DNA from: DSNY01 sp016861185 | Lineage (GTDB): Bacteria > Pseudomonadota > Gammaproteobacteria > Burkholderiales > Burkholderiaceae_F | Reading direction: 5' to 3' | NCBI GenBank assembly: GCA_030263275.1 | Contig: SZOR01000063.1 | Coordinates: forward strand, 1-23,659 | Length of the DNA: 23,659 nt | Shown here: positions 1-8,636 of the stretch, in pieces | How the letters are laid out: every line of letters begins with the position of its first letter | Position numbering within the stretch: the stretch's first letter is position 1 | Notes under the pieces: model-generated | Seen by the model: the letters and a program-made list of their open reading frames with translations, nothing else | What the model was told of the DNA's origin: nothing | The model's database searches: none | Program-made: the position numbers and the translations under genes

Positions 1-809
1 AGCAGATCCTCGACCTCGATCTGCCGCACGCCGCCGCGCGCGCCGCGCATGATCTCCTCGAACGACGGCACGGTCAGGATCCGCGCGCCGGCGTCGGAAC
101 AGATCTTGACGAGCCGCCGCCTCACCTCATGCGGCGCGCTCGGCATCGCGATGATGGCGGTGTTCGTGTTGAACTGCCGCGCGATTTCGGCGTACTGATC
201 GGTGCGACCGACCACGCGCACGCCTTCGAGGATGCGGCCGAGTTTCTGCGGGTCGTCGTCCAACAGAGCGACGGCCTTGTACAGCGTGCTGTTGGCGAGA
301 TCGCGCAGCAATTTGGCGGCGGCGCTGCCGGCGCCGATGACGATCACCGGGTCGCCCTGCTCGCGGGTGACGACCGTGAGCTTGTGTTCGCGCCACATGC
401 GGTAGGCCAGCCGGCTGCCGGCCATGAAGAAGCCGAGCAGCACCGGGAAGATCACCAGCACGGAGCGAGGCACGACCACATCGAGCCGCAGGAGCAGCGT
501 CACAACCGGGATCGCAACGGTGGCCAGCCCAGCCGCCAACGCGATCTGCCGGATGTCGCGCAGGCTTGCGTACCGCCACAGGCCACGATAGAGGCCGCTC
601 GCCCAAAACCCGACCGCTTGTATCGGAAGCAGCCAAGGGAGCAACTGCCAGACCGACTGGAAGACCAGCCAGCTATCCTCGAAGTTCAGGCGGATCGCAT
701 AAGCGAGGATCAGCGACACGGCAGCCGCGCAGATGTCGTGCAGCCACGCGAGCGAAGCACGCCAGTTCGGGCGCCAGCTTGGTTTTTGCGCGCTGGACGA
801 AGCGGGCAT
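1..809 (-). CDS. wbpM: WbpM/CapD-family membrane nucleotide-sugar 4,6-dehydratase, N-terminal part (cut by window edge)
   Basis: Only the first 269 codons are present; the gene runs off the left edge. The start is the ATG at 809, eight bases after the stop of the upstream wbpL-like gene. The N-terminus has about four hydrophobic stretches (roughly residues 18-41, 49-73 and two more before residue 130), as in FlaA1/CapD/WbpM membrane proteins. A Rossmann-like segment follows, with VIVIGAGSAAAKLL near residue 150, and the fragment ends in VRQIEVEDLL, the linker that normally precedes the catalytic SDR domain in this family. Known family role: NAD-dependent 4,6-dehydration of UDP-GlcNAc at the inner membrane, giving the 4-keto sugar used for QuiNAc or FucNAc. 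The catalytic domain lies outside the window, so activity cannot be judged. It is the last gene seen in the minus-strand operon, as wbpM often is. Confidence 0.9.
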   Translation of the reverse strand, partial: MPASSSAQKPSWRPNWRASLAWLHDICAAAVSLILAYAIRLNFEDSWLVFQSVWQLLPWLLPIQAVGFWASGLYRGLWRYASLRDIRQIALAAGLATVAIPVVTLLLRLDVVVPRSVLVIFPVLLGFFMAGSRLAYRMWREHKLTVVTREQGDPVIVIGAGSAAAKLLRDLANSTLYKAVALLDDDPQKLGRILEGVRVVGRTDQYAEIARQFNTNTAIIAMPSAPHEVRRRLVKICSDAGARILTVPSFEEIMRGARGGVRQIEVEDL

Positions 810-817
810 CGTGGCGG

Positions 818-1837
818 TCAGCGGGTAACGTTGCGGCCGGCGCCGAGCGCGAGCGCGGTGCCGGCAAGCGCGACAGTGGCGACGGTCGCGCAAATATACG
901 CATGCTGCGGCCGGAGCGCCGCAAACGCGGCGAACGGCAGCAGCACGAGCGCATTGATCGCGATCACGGCGAGCGTGACCGGCCGGTGCCTGCCGAGGCG
1001 CACGGCCGCATGCTGATACGCGTGCGTGCGGTGCGCCGCGTACCAGCGTTGGCCGGCCGCGGCGCGGCGCGCCAGCGTGATCGTCGCGTCGACCCAGAAC
1101 ACCGCGAGCAAGATCACCCAGACCCAGACCAAGCGCGCGTCGGTGTTTGCGCTGAACAGCAGGTAGACGCCGAATACGTATCCGAGGAAGCCGCTGCCCG
1201 CATCGCCCATGAAGATACGCGCGGGCGGCCAGTTCAGCGCAAGGAATCCCGCTGCGGCGGCAGCGAGCAAGAGCAGTCCCGGAGTCGACACACCTACGAG
1301 CCCAGCGATCAGCGCGGCGGCCAGCGCCACGCTGACGGCCTCGCCGGCTGCGATGCCGTCGATGCCGTCCATGAAGTTGTACAGGTTAAGCAGCCAGCAG
1401 ACAGCGACGACCGAGACCGGCCATGCGACCCATGTGGGCACCAGCCAAGTCGCGCCGGCGAGCGGAAGGTGCTGCACCGGTCCGAGCAGGGTGACGGCGA
1501 TGACCGCCGCAACGACGTGCAGCGCCAGACGCAGTCGTGCGGAGAGGTTCACGTGGTCGTCCCAGAAACCGACCGCCGCGACGAGTCCGCCGCCGGCGAC
1601 GAGCGCCAGCATCAGCCGGTCGGGCATCGCGCCGCGCGCCCACAGCACGAGCGCACCGGCCGCGAATGAAAGCACGATCGCGACGCCGCCGCCGCGCGGG
1701 ATCGGCTGTGCGTGCGAGCTGCGCTCGTTCGGGACGTCGAGAAGCTTCTGCAGCCCGTAACGGCGCAGCGCGACGGTGCCGACCCACGCGAGCGCGGCGA
1801 CAATCGGCGCGAACCAGAGTTCGAGGACCGCCGTCAT
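818..1837 (-). CDS. wbpL: Undecaprenyl-phosphate sugar-1-phosphate transferase (WecA/MraY family, WbpL-like)
   Basis: A 339-residue, strongly hydrophobic protein that should start the glycan by moving a HexNAc-1-phosphate (probably QuiNAc, FucNAc or GlcNAc) from its UDP form to undecaprenyl phosphate in the inner membrane. Family landmarks are in order: PNERSSHAQPIPRGGG (36-51), the DDHVN aspartate pair at 93-94, NLYNFMDGIDG (151-161), MGDAGSGFLGY (210-220) and the cytoplasmic histidine motif HRTHAYQH (269-276). The ATG at 1837 overlaps the stop of the upstream reductase gene (ATGA), so the two are translationally coupled. Neighbours on both sides match the wbpV-wbpL-wbpM order known from Pseudomonas aeruginosa O6-type loci, which is why WbpL is preferred to WecA. 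The exact sugar is inferred. Confidence 0.9.
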   Translation of the reverse strand: MTAVLELWFAPIVAALAWVGTVALRRYGLQKLLDVPNERSSHAQPIPRGGGVAIVLSFAAGALVLWARGAMPDRLMLALVAGGGLVAAVGFWDDHVNLSARLRLALHVVAAVIAVTLLGPVQHLPLAGATWLVPTWVAWPVSVVAVCWLLNLYNFMDGIDGIAAGEAVSVALAAALIAGLVGVSTPGLLLLAAAAAGFLALNWPPARIFMGDAGSGFLGYVFGVYLLFSANTDARLVWVWVILLAVFWVDATITLARRAAAGQRWYAAHRTHAYQHAAVRLGRHRPVTLAVIAINALVLLPFAAFAALRPQHAYICATVATVALAGTALALGAGRNVTR

Positions 1838-2799
1838 GCGCTCGCCGTCGATGCAAACGACCGCGCCGTTTCGCGCAGACCATCGGCCACGGACAGCTCA
1901 GGTCGCCAGCCGAGGACGCGCTGCGCCTTGCCTGCGTCGACGCGCAGCGAAGAGGTGAGCTTCTCGAACGTCGCGCGTTGTCCGAGCGCGCTTGCCGCGA
2001 GAGCGAGCAAGGCACGCGGACACGGAAACAGGCGCGCCGCGACGCCGAGACCCGCCGCGAGCTGCACGACGAGCTCGGGCAGCGTGACGTCATCGCCATC
2101 GGCGGCGAGGAACGTTTCGCCTGCCGCTGCGGGGTGAGTGAGGCATGCTTCGATCAGCCCGGCGAGGTTGCGCACGCCGACCAGGCTGCGCCGGCCTTCG
2201 ATGCTCGCGAGCGGCAGGGGGAGTCCGCGCGCGACAAGCCGCACGAGGCGCGCCATGTTGCCCGGGCAGTTCGGCCCGTACACCAGCGTGGGTCGAAGGA
2301 TCACGAGCTCCAGCGGCGTTCGCGACGCGAGTTCGGCGAGCGCGCGTTCGGCGGCGAGCTTGGACTCGGCATACGGTTCGGCCGGTGCCGGCAGATCGTT
2401 TTCGGTGAGCACGCGGTCGGATCGGTCGCCGAGCACGCCGATCGAGCTGACGAAGACGAATCGGCGAACTCCGCTTGCCACGGCCGCTCGCGCGAGTCGG
2501 AGGGTGGCGTCGACGTTCGCTCGCTGGAACTCGGCGCGCGGGTCCAAAGCAGTTTCGCGGACGACGTGCGCGCGCCCGGCCAGATGCGCGATCGCGTCGT
2601 GCGCGGCGAGCAGCCGTTCGAGCCGGTCGCAGTCGGCGAGGTCGCCCGTTACCGCCAGATTCCCGCCTTCAGTGCCGGCCGACGACGCGCGCACCGCGCG
2701 GGTGACGCGAAAATCCCGCCGCTCGAGGCGCGCGCACAGGTGGCGGCCGATGAAGCCGCCGGCACCGGTGACGAACACTTTTCTTCCATCGACAGTCAT
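1834..2799 (-). CDS. wbpV: NAD(P)-dependent SDR, WbpV-like 4-ketosugar reductase/epimerase
   Basis: A 321-residue extended short-chain dehydrogenase. The cofactor motif TGAGGFIG is at residues 11-18, the catalytic serine region VFVSS at 115-119, and the catalytic pair Tyr143/Lys147 lies in PYAESK. Between wbpL- and wbpM-like genes the likely job is stereospecific reduction of UDP-4-keto-6-deoxy-GlcNAc, made by the WbpM-like dehydratase, to UDP-QuiNAc (WbpV) or its C4 epimer UDP-FucNAc. The ATG at 2799, five bases after the TAG of the glycosyltransferase gene, places the Rossmann motif at the usual distance from the N-terminus; a longer in-frame extension to 2859 would overlap the upstream gene and adds no conserved sequence. 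Generic UDP-glucose 4-epimerase activity cannot be excluded from sequence alone. Confidence 0.87.
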   Translation of the reverse strand: MTVDGRKVFVTGAGGFIGRHLCARLERRDFRVTRAVRASSAGTEGGNLAVTGDLADCDRLERLLAAHDAIAHLAGRAHVVRETALDPRAEFQRANVDATLRLARAAVASGVRRFVFVSSIGVLGDRSDRVLTENDLPAPAEPYAESKLAAERALAELASRTPLELVILRPTLVYGPNCPGNMARLVRLVARGLPLPLASIEGRRSLVGVRNLAGLIEACLTHPAAAGETFLAADGDDVTLPELVVQLAAGLGVAARLFPCPRALLALAASALGQRATFEKLTSSLRVDAGKAQRVLGWRPELSVADGLRETARSFASTASA

Positions 2800-2804
2800 C
2801 GAAG

Positions 2805-3608
2805 CTAGAACCGCCAGTACTTCAGCACACCTCGTCCCGCGTAATTGACGAACGACCACAGCGAACGCAGCAGGCCCAGTTGCTCGACGTCGCGATACGT
2901 GCGCCAGACGTGGCTCGCGGACTTGAGCTTGTTGCGCGATACGGACTTGCCGAGGACGCGGTAGCGCATCAGGTCACGGTCGAGCCCGAGCGCGATCCGC
3001 CCCGGGCGGAGCAGCTCCAGCCAGCACGCGTAGTCGTCGTAGTAGGTCGGTTTCATCTCGAACGGACCGCTGATCCGGCGGTCGACGATCACGGTCGATG
3101 TCGCGATTGCCGTGTTCTTGAGCAGTGCGAGATAGTCCAGCCGCGGCCGAATGTGAATCAGACGGCCCGTCTTGTCGCCTTCGGCATTGATCCGCCGGAA
3201 CGACGTGAACGTCAGCACCGCGCCGCTGCCGCGGTGAAAAGCCAATTGCGCCGACAGCTTGTTCGGCAACCACAAGTCATCGCTGTCGAGGAATGCGACC
3301 CAACGGCCGCGCGCCATCGCCAGCGCGGCGCTGCGCGCGGCTGCCGGCCCGCCGTTCTTGGCCCGACGAATCAGGCCGATCCGGGAATCGGCCGCAGCGT
3401 ATCGGGCGACGACATCCGCGGTGCCGTCCGGCGAGCAGTCATCGACGATCAGCATCTCCCAATCGGTGTAGTCCTGGGCCTGCACCGACTGGATGGTTTC
3501 CCCGATATGCGCCGCCGCGCGGTATGCAGGCGTGATGATCGATACCAGCGTGTCAACGTAGGCCGATGGCTTCGTCGTGGCCGCGGCCGCAACGCTCGAT
3601 TCGTTCAA
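2805..3608 (-). CDS. Family 2 glycosyltransferase (TuaG-like)
   Basis: A 267-residue GT-A glycosyltransferase with no membrane segments. It opens with VSIITPAYRAAAHIGETIQS (22-41), has the nucleotide-binding aspartates in LIVDDCSPDGT (53-63), RRAKNGGPAAARS near 81-93 and the DxD-like metal motif FLDSDDLW (107-113). The acceptor-side segment YYDDYACWLELL (189-200) matches the usual catalytic region of this family. It should add one sugar to the lipid-linked repeat at the cytoplasmic face; donor and acceptor are unknown. The best start is TTG at 3608, which overlaps the upstream stop (TTGA) and has GGGAG six bases before it. A GTG at 3704 would overlap the upstream gene by about 100 bases. The protein ends KYWRF just before the wbpV-like gene. 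Confidence 0.88.
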   Translation of the reverse strand: MNESSVAAAATTKPSAYVDTLVSIITPAYRAAAHIGETIQSVQAQDYTDWEMLIVDDCSPDGTADVVARYAAADSRIGLIRRAKNGGPAAARSAALAMARGRWVAFLDSDDLWLPNKLSAQLAFHRGSGAVLTFTSFRRINAEGDKTGRLIHIRPRLDYLALLKNTAIATSTVIVDRRISGPFEMKPTYYDDYACWLELLRPGRIALGLDRDLMRYRVLGKSVSRNKLKSASHVWRTYRDVEQLGLLRSLWSFVNYAGRGVLKYWRF

Positions 3609-4984
3609 GCGGCACTCCCGATGCGCTGCGTGAGCGATGCGCAGAACGTCTCCACGTTCGCCTCGTCGGCGACGTACAGCTCGCCCGGCGACGAGGCATC
3701 CCACACGTTCTGGAACCAGGCGGCAACCTGTTCGGGCTGCACGCGCTGCGGCGATGCCACCGTCTCGGCAAGCGCGGTCGGCAGTTCGCGCACGTGCTCG
3801 ATCGGCCGCACGGCGGGGCTGCTCCGGTAGAACGCGTCGCCGAGCACCAGGACGGGTTTACCGACGAGCGTCGCCTCGGCGCCGGCCTTGGAGTTGATCG
3901 ACACGACGCCGTCGCACGCACGCAGCACGTCGAAGTTGTTGGTCGACGGCGGCAGCATCAGCAGGTTGTCGAAGCGGTCCATCAGTTGCGTAACCCGGTG
4001 CGCATCGATGGCGCCGATCATGGCCGGATGCTCCTTGATCGCGACCGCGTGCGTCTGAGGCACGCTGCGCAGCAGCCACTCGATGAGCGCAAGCTGGTCC
4101 AGGTACTCGGGCGAGCGAAGCGTCAGCGCCATGTCGGCCGGTACGTGCAAGGGGTAGTAGACGAAGCGTCCCGCTTGGGGCAGCGGAGTGTACCGGCGGC
4201 GCAGGCGGAGGTTGTTGAGCAGCATGCGCGCGTGGGTCCGCACGTGATGCGTGATGTGGCCGAACTCCTGGTGCTTGCCCAGCAGGTACTTGTCGATGCT
4301 CTTCTGCACCAGGCGCTTGACGTTGCGCCGGTTGACGATCTTGCGAGCCGCGGTCGTGTATTGATGACGGTCCTTCTGCGGAATCACGATCGCCTGCGTG
4401 TTCAGCGTGGCGTCGAGATACGCACGGACCTCCGGCGACACCGTCGCTGCGGGTTGCGGATCGATCCGTGCGGCGCGGAACGAGTTCCGGAGGAAGAAGA
4501 GGCGGCCCCGAAAGAACGACGGCTCGATGAACCAGTTGTCGACGCCGCGCCGGCGTGCCGCGAAGTAGCTCGCCACGACGGAGACGAAGCCGCCGAGCTC
4601 CTGAACCATCGTCACCGCGCGGCCACGCCCCTGCAACGCGTCGAGCGCGTCGCCCGCCAGCGCCAGGTAGCGCAGCAGCTTGCGCTGCATCAGCTCGCTG
4701 TCGCGGATCGCGAACGTGTAGCGCTCGTGGCTGAGCCAGAAGTTGCTGTTGTCGATCTCGTGCTCGGCACAGGCGCGCGCGAGATCGGTGTGCACCGTGA
4801 CCGGCGGGTCGCCGACGCTCCAGGTCTCGAATCCGGCGGCGCGAAGCCGCTCCGTACTGCGATCGTCGAACGAGATGAAAGCGACATCGTTTCCGCTGCT
4901 GCGCAGGGTCAGTGCGGCCGCCAGCCAGAACTCGGTCTGGTACTCGGCGAGCGTCGTGATCAGCAGGGTGCGTGCTGGCGTCAA
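3605..4984 (-). CDS. Capsule_synth-family (KpsS/KpsC-like) polysaccharide biosynthesis protein, candidate GT-B glycosyltransferase
   Basis: A 459-residue protein resembling the capsular polysaccharide synthesis family that includes KpsS and KpsC. Visible landmarks are an N-terminal Rossmann-like strand (LLITTLAEYQTEFWLAAAL, 7-25), VQELGGFVSVVASYFAARR (127-145), YYPLHVPADMALTL (276-289), VAIKEHP (314-320) and VSINSKAGAEATLVGKPVLV (361-380). The last two resemble the HP and serine/glutamate motifs of GT-B enzymes that use CMP-activated acidic sugars. Known members build Kdo linkers; here, next to two nonulosonic acid pathways, a nonulosonyl transferase role is an inference. The start is TTG at 4984 with CCGGAG seven bases upstream, 18 bases after the flippase stop. 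No signal peptide or transmembrane segment is evident. Confidence 0.78.
   Translation of the reverse strand: MTPARTLLITTLAEYQTEFWLAAALTLRSSGNDVAFISFDDRSTERLRAAGFETWSVGDPPVTVHTDLARACAEHEIDNSNFWLSHERYTFAIRDSELMQRKLLRYLALAGDALDALQGRGRAVTMVQELGGFVSVVASYFAARRRGVDNWFIEPSFFRGRLFFLRNSFRAARIDPQPAATVSPEVRAYLDATLNTQAIVIPQKDRHQYTTAARKIVNRRNVKRLVQKSIDKYLLGKHQEFGHITHHVRTHARMLLNNLRLRRRYTPLPQAGRFVYYPLHVPADMALTLRSPEYLDQLALIEWLLRSVPQTHAVAIKEHPAMIGAIDAHRVTQLMDRFDNLLMLPPSTNNFDVLRACDGVVSINSKAGAEATLVGKPVLVLGDAFYRSSPAVRPIEHVRELPTALAETVASPQRVQPEQVAAWFQNVWDASSPGELYVADEANVETFCASLTQRIGSAA
3615..3619 (-). promoter_or_regulatory. Shine-Dalgarno for the TTG-started GT2 gene
   Basis: GGGAG on the minus strand, six bases before the TTG at 3608. 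It lies inside the end of the upstream coding sequence and decides the start in favour of TTG. Confidence 0.6.
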
Positions 4985-4991
4985 GACCGGG

Positions 4992-4997
4992 CTCCGG
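4992..4997 (-). promoter_or_regulatory. Shine-Dalgarno for the TTG-started capsule-synthesis gene
   Basis: CCGGAG on the minus strand, seven bases before the TTG at 4984, in the 18-base gap after the wzx stop. No ATG or GTG lies at a comparable position. Confidence 0.55.
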
Positions 4998-5002
4998 AAG
5001 GG

Positions 5003-6511
5003 TCAGGCGCGACGAAACGCTGCGCGCCAAACGCGCGCGCGCAGGGCATTCGGCAGCAGCAGGACCATGAACGCGAACAGCGCGGCTCCGAGAGTGCCAC
5101 CGGCGGCGGCCAGTGCGACCGGATCACCGATGCTTCCGGCGAGCGCAGTCTGCGAGGCGACGCCGACGGCGGCGGCGCCCGCCACGAGGATCGTCAGCGT
5201 CGGACGAAGCGAAGCCGCGGTCAATGCGAGGCTGCGCATCGCGATCCAAAGCTGCACCGGAAACGCCAGCAGGGCGACCAGGGCCGTCGAGGCGATGAAG
5301 GCGCGTTCTTCGAGCGGAAGCAGCAGCGCGATGCCGATCGCGAAGAGCGAGGCGGTCTGGACGAACGTGACCCTATTGAACGCGCTGATTGCAGACTCGT
5401 CGGGAAGCAGCGTCGTCGTGACCATCCCCGCGACCGCATTCAGCGCCGGAACGACGAACATCAGTCCCAGCCAGGGCGCGTAGCGGCCGAGGTCGGGCCC
5501 GATCCAGAGGCGAAGCAGCGGATCGGCCAGGATTGCTCCGGTCGCGCAAACCGGAACAGCGAGCGCGGCGGCGAGCGTCATGCCGTCGACGGCCAAGCGC
5601 GCGAGGGGGCGGCCGTCGTCACCGTGGTGCAGTCGCGCCGCCAGCGGCAGCAGCGTGCCGTTGAGCAGCGCGAGCACCGTCTTGAGGAAGCGGGGGAGCC
5701 TGGATATCACGTCGTACACGCCGACCGCGGTCGGACCGAGAAGAGCGCCGATCGCGGGTGCGGCCCCTTGATCGCGCAGGGTCGAGAGTATGCGCGAGGC
5801 GGCGAGATGCCGGCCGTAGCGCCAGGCCTCGCGCAACCCATCGGCGTGCGGGCGCCCGAGGGCCAGCATGTGGCGCCGGGCATGTGCCGCGCTGATCGCC
5901 GCCAGCCATGCCGCCTTGAGCAGCAGCGAGGCGAGGTAGGCGTACGCAATCCACTCGAAGCCCGCTCCCCGGTCCGCCAACGCGACCACTGCGATGGCGT
6001 ACAAGGCTGTGCAGGCGACTTCGGCCGCGCGTAGCCCGCGGAAGTCCTCCAAGCCCTTGACGAGTCCCTCGAGGATCAGCGCCGGGAACAGGACGGCAGC
6101 GGCGAGGCCGGTGACGCGCACGACCTCGACGAACGTCGCGTTGTCCGCGCCGCTGCGCATTGCGGCCGCGAGCGGTTCTGCGGCGAACGCAAGCGCCAGA
6201 CCGACGGTGACGCCGATCCCCGCCGCCATGACGAGCAGCGTCGAAATGGTGGTGCCCGCGCGCGACCAGTCGCCGTCGACGCGTGCGCGCGATACGGCGC
6301 GGATCGTCTGTTCCGACAAGCCCGGGTCGAACACGCCGATCAGTCCGGCCGGAACGAACGCCCGCGCCAGCATGAGCAGTCCGTAGGTCGCGAGGCCATA
6401 GCGGCCCACGATGACCGGGACGAGCGCGAGGCCGATCGCCCCGACCACGCCGAACGCGAGGGCGGATACGAGCGTATTGCCGAGGACCGTTCTTGCAGCG
6501 GAGACGGACAA
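5003..6511 (-). CDS. wzx: Wzx-type polysaccharide flippase (MOP/PST exporter)
   Basis: About 502 residues, almost entirely hydrophobic helices separated by short charged loops; I estimate 12-14 membrane spans. The first span, beginning ARTVLGNTLVSALAFGVVGA (6-25), is followed by VPVIVGRYGLATYGLLMLAR (31-50), the pattern at the start of O-unit flippases and of lipopolysaccharide exporters in the MOP superfamily. It should turn undecaprenyl-diphosphate-linked glycans from the cytoplasmic to the periplasmic face. It is the first gene of the minus-strand operon. The start is taken as TTG at 6511, six bases after AAGAG; a GTG at 6556 would add 15 mostly charged residues (MRRRDAGHRRTQEPA) ahead of the first span. 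Substrate specificity cannot be read from sequence. A MATE-type transporter of other cargo is unlikely in this context. Confidence 0.85.
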   Translation of the reverse strand: MSVSAARTVLGNTLVSALAFGVVGAIGLALVPVIVGRYGLATYGLLMLARAFVPAGLIGVFDPGLSEQTIRAVSRARVDGDWSRAGTTISTLLVMAAGIGVTVGLALAFAAEPLAAAMRSGADNATFVEVVRVTGLAAAVLFPALILEGLVKGLEDFRGLRAAEVACTALYAIAVVALADRGAGFEWIAYAYLASLLLKAAWLAAISAAHARRHMLALGRPHADGLREAWRYGRHLAASRILSTLRDQGAAPAIGALLGPTAVGVYDVISRLPRFLKTVLALLNGTLLPLAARLHHGDDGRPLARLAVDGMTLAAALAVPVCATGAILADPLLRLWIGPDLGRYAPWLGLMFVVPALNAVAGMVTTTLLPDESAISAFNRVTFVQTASLFAIGIALLLPLEERAFIASTALVALLAFPVQLWIAMRSLALTAASLRPTLTILVAGAAAVGVASQTALAGSIGDPVALAAAGGTLGAALFAFMVLLLPNALRARVWRAAFRRA

Positions 6512-6517
6512 TGCGGG

Positions 6518-6522
6518 CTCTT
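6518..6522 (-). promoter_or_regulatory. Shine-Dalgarno for the TTG-started wzx gene
   Basis: AAGAG on the minus strand, six bases before the TTG at 6511. It supports the shorter flippase start over the GTG at 6556. Confidence 0.45.
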
Positions 6523-6567
6523 GCGTTCGGCGGTGCCCGGCATCTCGGCGGCGCACCCCGAACGACG

Positions 6568-6593
6568 TTGGTACGATTCGCGAATCGTATCAA
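6568..6593. promoter_or_regulatory. 26-base near-perfect palindrome, candidate operator
   Basis: The core TACGATTCGCGAATCGTA (6572-6589) is an 18-base perfect palindrome. The symmetry extends outward on both sides to TTGG and TCAA, with one mismatched pair over 26 bases. It has no spacer, so it is a poor RNA hairpin but a good binding site for a dimeric regulator. It lies 57 bases from the flippase start and 60 bases from the uxs start. The regulator is not in the window. Confidence 0.6.
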
Positions 6594-6652
6594 TGGGATC
6601 GCCGCCGGCGCGTGCAAGTCTGGACAGCGTCGTTGCGCGAACACGAACGTCA

Positions 6653-7600
<948 letters not shown>

Positions 7601-7622
7601 TCGCCCGTCCGATCTGCATTCG

Positions 7623-8636
7623 ATGTTCGACGACAAGACCATCCTGATCACCGGCGGCACCGGTTCGTTCGGCCGGCGCTATGTGGCAACGCTGCTGGCG
7701 CGGTACCGGCCGCGCAAGATCATCGTCTACTCGCGCGACGAACTGAAGCAGTTCGAAATGCAGCAGGAATTCGATGCCCCCTGCCTGCGTTACTTCATCG
7801 GCGACGTGCGCGACCGCGACCGCCTGACCCAGGCGATGAAGGGCGTCGACTACGTGATCCACGCGGCCGCGCTCAAGCAGGTTCCCGCCGCCGAGTACAA
7901 CCCGATGGAGTGCATCAAGACGAACATCCACGGCGCGGAGAACGTGATCCACGCGGCTCTTGCGAACGAGGTCGAGAGGGTGATCGCGCTGTCGACGGAC
8001 AAGGCGGCCAGCCCGATCAATCTGTATGGCGCGACCAAGCTGGCGTCGGACAAGCTGTTCGTGGCGGGCAACAACATCGCCGGCGGGCACCGCACGGTCT
8101 TCAGCGTCGTGCGGTACGGCAATGTGGTCGGATCGCGCGGCTCCGTCGTGCCGCACTTCCGCAAGCTCATCGATTCGGGTGCAACCGAGCTTCCGATCAC
8201 CGACACCCGAATGACGCGGTTCTGGATCTCGTTGCAGCAGGGCGTCGATTTCGTGCTGAAGAACTTCGAGCGGATGCATGGCGGCGAGATCTTCGTTCCG
8301 CGCATTCCGTCGATCCGCATCACTGACCTGGCGGCCGCGATGGCGCCGCATCTGCCGACGCGCGTGATCGGCATCCGCCCGGGAGAGAAGCTGCACGAGG
8401 TGATGTGCCCGGCGGACGACTCGCACCTGACGCTCGAGTTCGGCGATCACTTCGTGATCCAGCCTTCGATCCGCTTCTTTCAACGCGATACCGACTATCG
8501 CTACAACCGCCTCGGCGAGGCGGGAACGTACGTCCCGCAGGGATTCGAATACAACTCCGGCTCGAACACGTGCTTTCTGGGCATCGAGGAGATCCGCGAG
8601 TTCAACCGCGTCGCGCTCGAGGGCGGCGTTGCATGA
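7623..8636 (+). CDS. pseB: UDP-GlcNAc 4,6-dehydratase (inverting), PseB
   Basis: A 337-residue soluble SDR catalysing the first step of pseudaminic acid synthesis: C4 oxidation, C5,6 dehydration and C5 inversion of UDP-GlcNAc to the L-arabino 4-keto sugar. The N-terminus TILITGGTGSFGRRYV (6-21) carries the cofactor glycines. SRDELKQFEMQQ (37-48) is a PseB hallmark. The catalytic Asp126/Lys127 and Tyr135/Lys139 lie in STDKAASPINLYGATK (124-139). It lacks the membrane domain of the WbpM-type enzyme at the left edge, so the locus has both an inverting and a putative retaining dehydratase. The ATG at 7623 places the glycine motif normally; an earlier in-frame start at 7590 would overlap uxs. The stop overlaps the start of pseC (ATGA). 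Confidence 0.96.
   Translation: MFDDKTILITGGTGSFGRRYVATLLARYRPRKIIVYSRDELKQFEMQQEFDAPCLRYFIGDVRDRDRLTQAMKGVDYVIHAAALKQVPAAEYNPMECIKTNIHGAENVIHAALANEVERVIALSTDKAASPINLYGATKLASDKLFVAGNNIAGGHRTVFSVVRYGNVVGSRGSVVPHFRKLIDSGATELPITDTRMTRFWISLQQGVDFVLKNFERMHGGEIFVPRIPSIRITDLAAAMAPHLPTRVIGIRPGEKLHEVMCPADDSHLTLEFGDHFVIQPSIRFFQRDTDYRYNRLGEAGTYVPQGFEYNSGSNTCFLGIEEIREFNRVALEGGVA

Larger units (their letters stand above)
6512..6652. promoter_or_regulatory. Divergent control region between the wzx operon and the uxs-pse operon
   Basis: These 141 bases separate two divergently read operons and must hold promoters for both. I see no convincing -35/-10 pair on either strand. The one outstanding element is the palindrome listed separately at 6568-6593, placed almost in the centre, where a regulator or shared operator could control both directions. 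Confidence 0.6.

Noticed and set aside
3609..3704. A GTG start at 3704 for the GT2 gene
   Set aside because: It would overlap the upstream gene by about 100 bases and adds an Arg-rich sequence with no GT2 similarity. The TTG at 3608 has a good Shine-Dalgarno.
3566..6034. An 822-codon open frame on the plus strand across the capsule-family and flippase genes
   Set aside because: Its translation is low-complexity, rich in Arg, Gln and Glu, with no motifs, while the minus strand carries coherent GT-B-like and membrane proteins. It is an antisense artefact of high GC.
6512..6652. A sigma-70 promoter built on the palindrome halves (TTGGTA or TTGATA as -35)
   Set aside because: No hexamer resembling TATAAT occurs at 16-18 bases spacing on either strand. 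The match is limited to one box.
6521..6652. A longer UDP-xylose synthase starting at 6521 or 6594
   Set aside because: The extra residues match nothing in the family and would cover the divergent control region. The ATG at 6653 gives the normal N-terminus.
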